From positions 46,969,864 through 47,033,863 of the forward strand of contig OV121084.1 in the NCBI GenBank assembly GCA_921293015.1: a DNA stretch of 64,000 nt, given 5' to 3'. The stretch comes from Phorcus lineatus (lineage: Eukaryota; Mollusca; Gastropoda; Trochida; Trochidae). Made by a program: the position numbers and the translations under genes. The notes beneath the pieces are model-generated. The model did not search any database, had not been told where the DNA came from, and saw only the letters and a program-made list of their open reading frames with translations. The first letter of the stretch is position 1. Every line of letters starts with the position of its first letter. This document shows, piece after piece, positions 58,040 through 64,000 of this stretch.

Positions 58040-59289
58040 AAATGTACATTACCAACGTTATGAAGAAAACTGTTCAAAAGTAAGAATAGTACTACGGAAT
58101 GTTGTCAGTCTTTTATAACAAGTATATTTAAATGTTGCGAGTTTCAGTTAAAACAAGACTGGAAACATTGTGAATTAACTGAAATTTATGTCCCTAACTA
58201 TCTACATACAAAATCGTTAAAAGGAGTTTTTTGAGAACAACTACTACTCATCACAATTCATCAATGAATTACAATATTTTTGTAGCAGCAAGAACACAAG
58301 AATTGAAACTTGCGCCACAGATTTTATTCCATTTCACTTTAGCGTTTTACAGGAATGGTAACATTCATATTTCATGTTTTACAGCATGGCGTTGAACCAT
58401 TCATGCTTTACGGTGTGGCGAGGTTCAAAAACTAAAATGAAAACAAATAAAAGAACCTCAGTGATGGATACAAAAAACCTATATCAATATAATTAGAGAG
58501 AAACCTTTAGACTTTCCTCATTTTTACTCTTATGCAAAAGAAACTTTTTTGGTTTTCTGCCAGCCTAATGGATAAGTTATTAACTATTTACAAACATTTG
58601 GAAGTGATACATTTCATTTAAGCTCATATAGTCATGAAGACAATAATGAAATAACAATGAAAACTCAATTTTCCCTTCAAATTACACATTTCCTACAAAA
58701 TACATAAATGCACTCACAAAGGCTAATGATTAGAACACAAAACCGTAATGGACAGGGTTCATACAGATTACCAGACCTGAAAATCAAGGGTTTTTTAAGG
58801 CCTTAAACTAGCAAATTCAAGGCTAAAATGTACTTCAGAGATACCATGCAAACGGTACCAAACATTCTAATGATATGAATAACCACAAAACTCACTAGTA
58901 CAAAAAAGCAGTTGACTTTCTGTTACCATCTCAGAACAATTGATGCATTCAACAAATCAATCATTTTTATTGCCTAGTCAAAAACACTTGACTCATTATG
59001 CAGTAAGCATACATAAGTCTAATGAAACAGCTACACTACAATGAATCTAGTAAAGTGCCACTAATAAATGACAAATGGAAAGAATCAACTAATTATCTTG
59101 AACATTAATTTTCAATGCTAAATCCAATACCTAAAAAAAATCCACTGTAGTGAGTGTACTATCAAACTTAGTATTACTGACTAAAGTACAAAGTAATCCA
59201 ACATATTACTATCTGCTAGGTAAAGTTATTTGTGCACATTCAGTAGTCTTATTTCCTCTTGTTTCAGTTTCAGTTCGTCTTCAGTTCAA
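58040..59289. other. AT-rich stretch without a gene
   Basis: No supported coding or RNA feature. At 58754-58840 CAGGGTTCATACAGATTACC, followed by a GACCTGAAAATCAAGG stretch, resembles one end of a hAT-type MITE, but no matching second end is seen. Confidence 0.45.
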
Positions 59290-59810
59290 CTCCGGTTTCT
59301 GTTCCTTTGCACTTCTTCTTACTGCATTACATTTTGCAATGAAAGTTAATTGTGAAGTACATTCTGCCTTATCAGCAAAGTCTTTAGCAGAAGAGAGTCC
59401 ATGTTTTTTTTAAGCCTAGTTTTTTTGGTGATCCAACCTTCAAGTTTTCAGCCATGGTAGATTTTCTATTCCTTTGTTCTTTGTCACTCTTTTTTTCCCT
59501 CCTCTGTTTATCCAGGTACTGGTCATATCTTTGTCCATTTTCACAGAAGACATCAACTGTGGTGCAATTACCACTTTAGACAACGCACCAAATGCTTTCA
59601 CCTGTTCACAAATAATTCTATGTACTATAACGGACTGCTCCTTATGTTCTCCACCTCAATTTCTTTGTTGACACTAAAACCGCTTTCAACTGTGGCCTGT
59701 CCATGTGAGAGAACTAGTATCAACTTGACAGCCTGGAAGAGATTCACATAATTGTTTCCTGACTGTGACGTGTGAACTGTGAAACAGTCATCTAGTCTGC
59801 TACTTGTAGT
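59290..59810 (-). pseudogene. Transposase-like C-terminal remnant ('LSHGQATVE' family) with frameshifts
   Basis: The minus strand reads FQAVKLILVLSHGQATVESG and FSVNKEIEVEN. After a frame change come EQSVIVHRIICEQVKAFGA, QRYDQYLDKQRREKKSDKEQ, and after a second change at an A8 run (59404-59411) SSAKDFADKAECTSQLTFI and AVRRSAKEQ. The hydrophobic block followed by a charged coiled coil matches the C-terminus of repeat-borne, hAT-dimerisation-like proteins seen in many copies in invertebrates. It is clearly dead. Confidence 0.45.
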
Positions 59811-59999
59811 TAAAGTTTAGAAACTGGGCAGTCCCAATGACTGGTATTTTAAAAAAGAAAGGCATCATTTTCTCTCAGGATGGCATCACAGTTGTCTGAG
59901 CTGTTTCTGTTGAAGGATTCGAGGGCAGAGAGAACCTTCGGTTCCTTACCAAACCATAACTGAGTGGGCTCTGGTCAAGTTAATTTTTTGATGATGTTT

Positions 60000-61391
60000 T
60001 AAAAAAACTAACAACATTCCAATCTAAACTCTAGAACCTGATGGTCCGATACCTCTTTTCTCTTTATCATTTCCTTTAACTCTTTTTAGACTAAAAAGCC
60101 AATGTCCACTTTCTTGAAGCTGATCCATTCCTTCCTTTCTGTAACTTGCCATATTGAGTTGCAGCTACTGTATTTCTATTCATGAAACACTGCATGAGAC
60201 CCCGAACAGTGACACTCAGCTCATGGGAGTGGTTCATTGTCAGTAAATACAAAGCACTCTGTCCCAAGCAATATGTCTCAGTACTTATCCATTTGAGTGC
60301 AAGTAGTTCCAGTTTCATGCAGCTGTAGTTTTCCATATTCTCTTCATTAGGACGTAAGGAACGACTTAAGTAGACGAGTACCACTATACCTCGTTCCTGC
60401 TCCTGTGACAGCACAGCTCCTAGTCCTGCATTGCTTGCATCCACCTCCAAGATGTACGGTTTTGTGAAGTCAGGGAAACCTAGGATCGGGGCTGAAGTGA
60501 GCTTTCTCTTCAACTCCTCAAAGGCTCTATCGCATGACTCGTCCAATGATGACATACCAAGCAAGTCCAAGAAATCCTCGCAACTGTGTCTCTGTCTTTG
60601 GTGTCTCCCAATCTATCACTGCCTTTACCTTGTCTTTATCTTGTAGCAGTCCTTCCTCAGAAATCTAATGACCAATGCTTGAAGAATTGACATTTCTCAG
60701 GCCTGACTTTCAAGTTGTACAATGCTAGCCTTGTGAGAACCATGTCCAGTTGCTGGATGACTTCCTCCTCAGTGGCTCCAAAAACTAAGATATCATCGAT
60801 GAAAACTATCAGGGTTTGGAAGTTCTGGTCACCACAGATTTTGTCCATCAGTCGCATGAATGTTGCAAGTGCTCCAGTCAGTCCAAAAGGCATCCTAGTA
60901 TATTTATACAGTCCTCCAGTGCCAACCCAAAATGCTGTCTTCTCAATATCTTTCTCTGCCACTGGAATTTGGTGAAATCCATGTGCCAAGTCCAGACTGC
61001 AGAAGAACCTTGCTCCTTTAAGTACATCAAGAGCTTCTTCAATCGGAGGTGGTGGATATGCATCCTTCCGAGTCTGGCATTAATGGTTCTGTAGTCACAG
61101 CAAGTCATCAGTTTCCTATTGCTCTTGCTTACTAGCACAACAGGGTTTGCATACAGACTTGATGATTCATATATGATACCAGACTCCAAAATTTTAGCAA
61201 TGTATTGCCAGACCTCATTTGAAAGCTTTGGTGGTATTCGGCTGTGAGGGGCTCTCACTGGATTCTCATCAGTTGTGACAAGTCTGTGTTCCACTGCGTC
61301 ACAAAATTATACTTTCATAAAACAAGAAAATATTACAATTTCTTATTCATTGTTACAATACATTCTCTTCATCCTTCATCCTTCATCCGCC
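60000..61391 (-). pseudogene. Ty3/gypsy fragment B (reverse transcriptase and RNase H)
   Basis: Reverse transcriptase from 61294 matches fragment A block for block. A one-base loss near 61075 shifts its frame. It resumes as AHGFHQIPVAEKDIEKTAFW, with the catalytic FIDDILVFG in the second frame down to 60657. RNase H at 60570-60091 has DASNAGLGAVLSQEQERG and LRPNEENMENYSCMKLELLA, then fails after RSALYLLTMNH-like text. Integrase is absent. Gypsy homology stops on the right at 61391, inside the leader, so the primer site and LTR are missing. Not functional. Confidence 0.85.
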
Positions 61392-61871
61392 AGCGGCAAT
61401 TCCTCGCAGTCCTCTATAAAATATATTTTTCAGTTTGTGATATTGGTAGAAGCTTTGATTTTGATAGATGGAGTGCATTTTGACGATGTTTCTAAGATAT
61501 CGATCGAGTTCTTGACTCTCAATGTGGCCATCGCTTTGGCATGATGTACTTGAATCTTTAGTCTGTAGGCCAGACCCTGAAATAAGTAAGAAGCCTAAGC
61601 AAGTCTATAAAAGACTCAAGAGCTTAATTTCAGGGTCTGTGGAAATCCACCAGCTCACAGCCCATATTCTGGGCTGTGCCTTATCAGCTGTCATCAGTAC
61701 ATGAGGAGTGGGGGCAAGGAATGGCAGCGGCCTGTCACCTTAACCCCCACTGCATAGTTGTACCCCCCTTGACCTCATGATCCCCAACATGTGGTGTTAC
61801 ATTAAACCTAAACATTTGTGATACATTTTACACTTTATTTGATAGAATGTCCACTTCATCAGAAAACTTCA
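61392..61871. other. Spacer before the RecQ-like gene, with a short palindrome
   Basis: No gene is supported. CAGACCCTGAAATAAG (61568-61583) is mirrored by CTTAATTTCAGGGTCTG (to 61640), a hairpin with a ~40-nt loop. The helicase promoter, or a 5' exon, should lie here, but no TATA box or clear splice donor stands out. Confidence 0.5.
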
Positions 61872-64000
61872 ATGGACATAGACGATATCCTTAGTTTATC
61901 CTTAAAGAAGGTAAATTTGCAAACGATACGCCCCCATCAGGAGAAGGTGGTAAAGTCGTATTTGTGTGGAAAAGATGTACTCTTTTGTTCACCTACAGGC
62001 AGTGGAAAATCTTTAACCTTTGAACTATCTCCTATACTTTTTAAGGAATATGGTAAAACTAAAACTGCTACTGTAATTGTTGTTTCTCCCTTAGTGGCAC
62101 TAATGAAAAATCAAACAGAGAAATGTTTGTCTTTGGGACTTAAAGCAGTCTACTTAAGTGACATTGAGTGTAAGGAAAACCTCGATGACAGTCTTGTGTC
62201 AACGATTGAGAAACTGACTGTGGAAGATATTAGAGATGGTGAAGCAGATATCATATTCACCAGCCCTGAATCCATACTCGGAAAACATAGGAACCTGGTC
62301 GTGGATCTGGAAAAAGGACATCATCTCAAGGCAATCTTCATTGATGAAGCTCACTGCATTCCAAAATTGTAAGTAAATAAAGATAAAGATATTAATCAAA
62401 CTTTTCCACAACTTTATTACTAATGACAAAGAAAACTCATGGCAAAACATAGAACAATGAACATATCACAATCAACTTAAATTGTACACTTTTGTTGGAA
62501 AATATTTGATCAATATCAACATTTGTAATCTACTTGCTACTAAATAATCTACTATTATTTGGTGTCCCTGAATTGTATCCAAAAAAGAGAAGAAAATAAT
62601 TTTTAACAGACTATTCTGATTTACTCCTTTTGGATAACCATCATTTAGAAATACTTCAAGAATTTAGAAAACAAGGTGTTCTATGTTTAGAAATTTTCTT
62701 TAAAAATTGCTATATAAATAGTCCCATGACAGAGATTCTTAAATAAAGAAAATATGATTAAAATGTTAATTGAGATCTTCATAAAAATTGCCATCATTAC
62801 ATTCTACAACTATACCAGATCTATATTCAAAATACGTTCTCAATTTAAAAATATGTTAAATGACTATTTCTATGTGCTGGTCCTAACTAAACCTCGAGCC
62901 CTAAATTCTGCACAAGCCAACACTGACGAATCGCCAGTGGGAAAATAAAGTAATCATGCTAGTTTCGTGTGCACATTCAAAGTCAGTAGGCATAATCTTG
63001 CATAAAACAAACGGTGTTAAACTCCTAACACAACTTGAATTATCAGATCAGTTATAGGAATTGGAGCAGTAAGCGAAGCCGCTTTGCACAAATCATTGCT
63101 CGGAGTAGATGTTTACGATTTAAATTCAAAGACTGCTGTAATTACCAGTGACTTAAAGTTGAGATTTTCACGTACATATTTAGATTTTTTTTAATAACAC
63201 GATACGCATTATAATTTTTATGTATTGGGTAAATACACATTGCTAATTTTTGAGAAGCGTAAACGTAGATTTAAAGTGATTTTCATAACGCAGACAATTT
63301 AATTATCTCGTGTATTTTGACTTTTCTTCTGAGTAAAATAGGCTAATAGGCAGCTTATCTGGAGCTATGCATATTTCAGATATACCTCAATAAAGTATAA
63401 TTTACCCTGTGTATTCATTTAAGACGTTAAAGTATATTCTCATACGCTGCACACTTTATATTTCAGTTATTTTCAACAATTAATATTTCTTTTTTGTGAA
63501 CAGTTTTTTTTAAAAATCACTTAGTGACTCTGACTGACTCATCGTTTTGATTGTTTGATGTAGGTTTGTTTACAATAAATGATAAGCATTTTATTGCATA
63601 AATAGATGGCGAAGACAAGTGCATATGTCTTCATACGCCCTCAATCAGCCAATCCGAGCTAGAAATGCATGCTATATAACCTTTGATATCAATTATGATT
63701 CAATAACAAAATGTATTATTATTATTATTATAAGACATTAATTACACAGAATATGATGTACCATGTATCACCTTATCTCTACCACTTAGCTTTACTATCT
63801 CCAATTCAACATTCTAATAGAAACGATTTTTATCAAATATACAACAATCAAAAAGACATGCTAACTGTGTTATGAAACATTGTCAAGATGTACAATTTAC
63901 AGCTTATTCAATTAATCATTTTCAGTGGGATGTCAGATGGCAAGAATAAAGAAGCATTCCGTCCAGCATATGGCGAGCTTGGAGAACTACGCTCATTGAC
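61872..64000 (+). CDS. RecQ-like DExH ATP-dependent helicase, 5' part (exon 1 and start of exon 2)
   Basis: Exon 1 (61872-62368) gives about 165 residues with ordered superfamily 2 motifs: IRPHQ (motif 0, residues 19-23), SPTGSGKS (Walker A, 40-47), VVSPLVALMKNQ (Ia), IIFTSPES and FIDEAHCIP (Walker B, DEAH at 158-161). The donor GTAAGT at 62369 joins the acceptor at 63925. Exon 2 (63926 onward) continues FGMSDGKNKEAFRPAYGELG and ELRSL in frame, where RecQ proteins have the conserved FRP-Y--LG-LR block after motif II. The gene runs off the right edge. I chose M at 61872; an upstream in-frame ATG at 61818 adds a non-conserved hydrophobic leader. It resembles the multi-copy RecQ-like helicases of invertebrates more than a specific BLM/WRN/RECQL orthologue, and may be repeat-borne. 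Confidence 0.8.
62369..63925 (+). other. Intron 1 of the RecQ-like gene
   Basis: A 1.56-kb AT-rich intron with a GTAAGT donor and a TTTTCAG acceptor. It has an (ATT)n run near 63714-63732 and nothing else that can be recognised. Confidence 0.7.

Noticed and set aside
58754-58840. Complete hAT-type MITE
   Set aside because: One end resembles CAGGGTTC-type termini but no matching second end or target duplication could be found.

Overview
The window is animal nuclear DNA: AT-rich, with short coding exons split by GT-AG introns and many repeats. A mollusc, probably a gastropod, is the best guess. It carries a tRNA-derived SINE ending in the 'gcggcgttaaac' type of 3' end, the 'GGGAGGTAACTCC' type motif, and the 'GTCCGGCGTCCGTCC' intronic repeat, all of which I associate with mollusc genomes. 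The species cannot be named from the sequence alone.

Region 1 (1 to about 24.7 kb, minus strand) is the 5' part of KNTC1, which encodes Rod, the kinetochore subunit of the RZZ complex. I placed 40 coding exons that join in one unbroken frame of 1,397 codons. The 3' part lies left of the window. Its introns hold a TTF-finger hAT-like element (5166-6079), two foldback elements and SINE debris.

Region 2 (24.69-43.96 kb, plus strand) is a complete PNPT1 gene for mitochondrial polynucleotide phosphorylase: 26 exons, 767 residues. It is head-to-head with KNTC1, and the two share a promoter of under 150 bp with two TCACGTGA palindromes. Intron 16 holds a three-level nest of repeats. A ~145-bp tandem-repeat element is split by a 3.3-kb hAT-like element with an exact 8-bp target duplication. 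That element is split by a 1.9-kb terminal-inverted-repeat element carrying 14 copies of a TCCTTYRTGTAACA motif.

Region 3 (45-61.4 kb) is a graveyard of mobile elements, with nearly all coding remnants on the minus strand. It contains a decayed DIRS-like retroelement and a second DIRS piece split by a 2.0-kb TA-flanked DNA element. It also contains a LINE ORF1 fragment, three pieces of one Ty3/gypsy family primed by a tRNA-Leu-type site, and a Merlin transposon with an open 305-residue DDE transposase. Several decayed repeat-borne gene remnants complete it: a SWIM finger, a charged 'RDDNS' protein and a 'SHGQATVE' transposase-like C-terminus.

Region 4 (61.9 kb to the right edge, plus strand) is the 5' part of a RecQ-like DExH helicase gene, with exon 1 and the start of exon 2.

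No CRISPR array, operon, rRNA gene or confident functional tRNA gene was seen.
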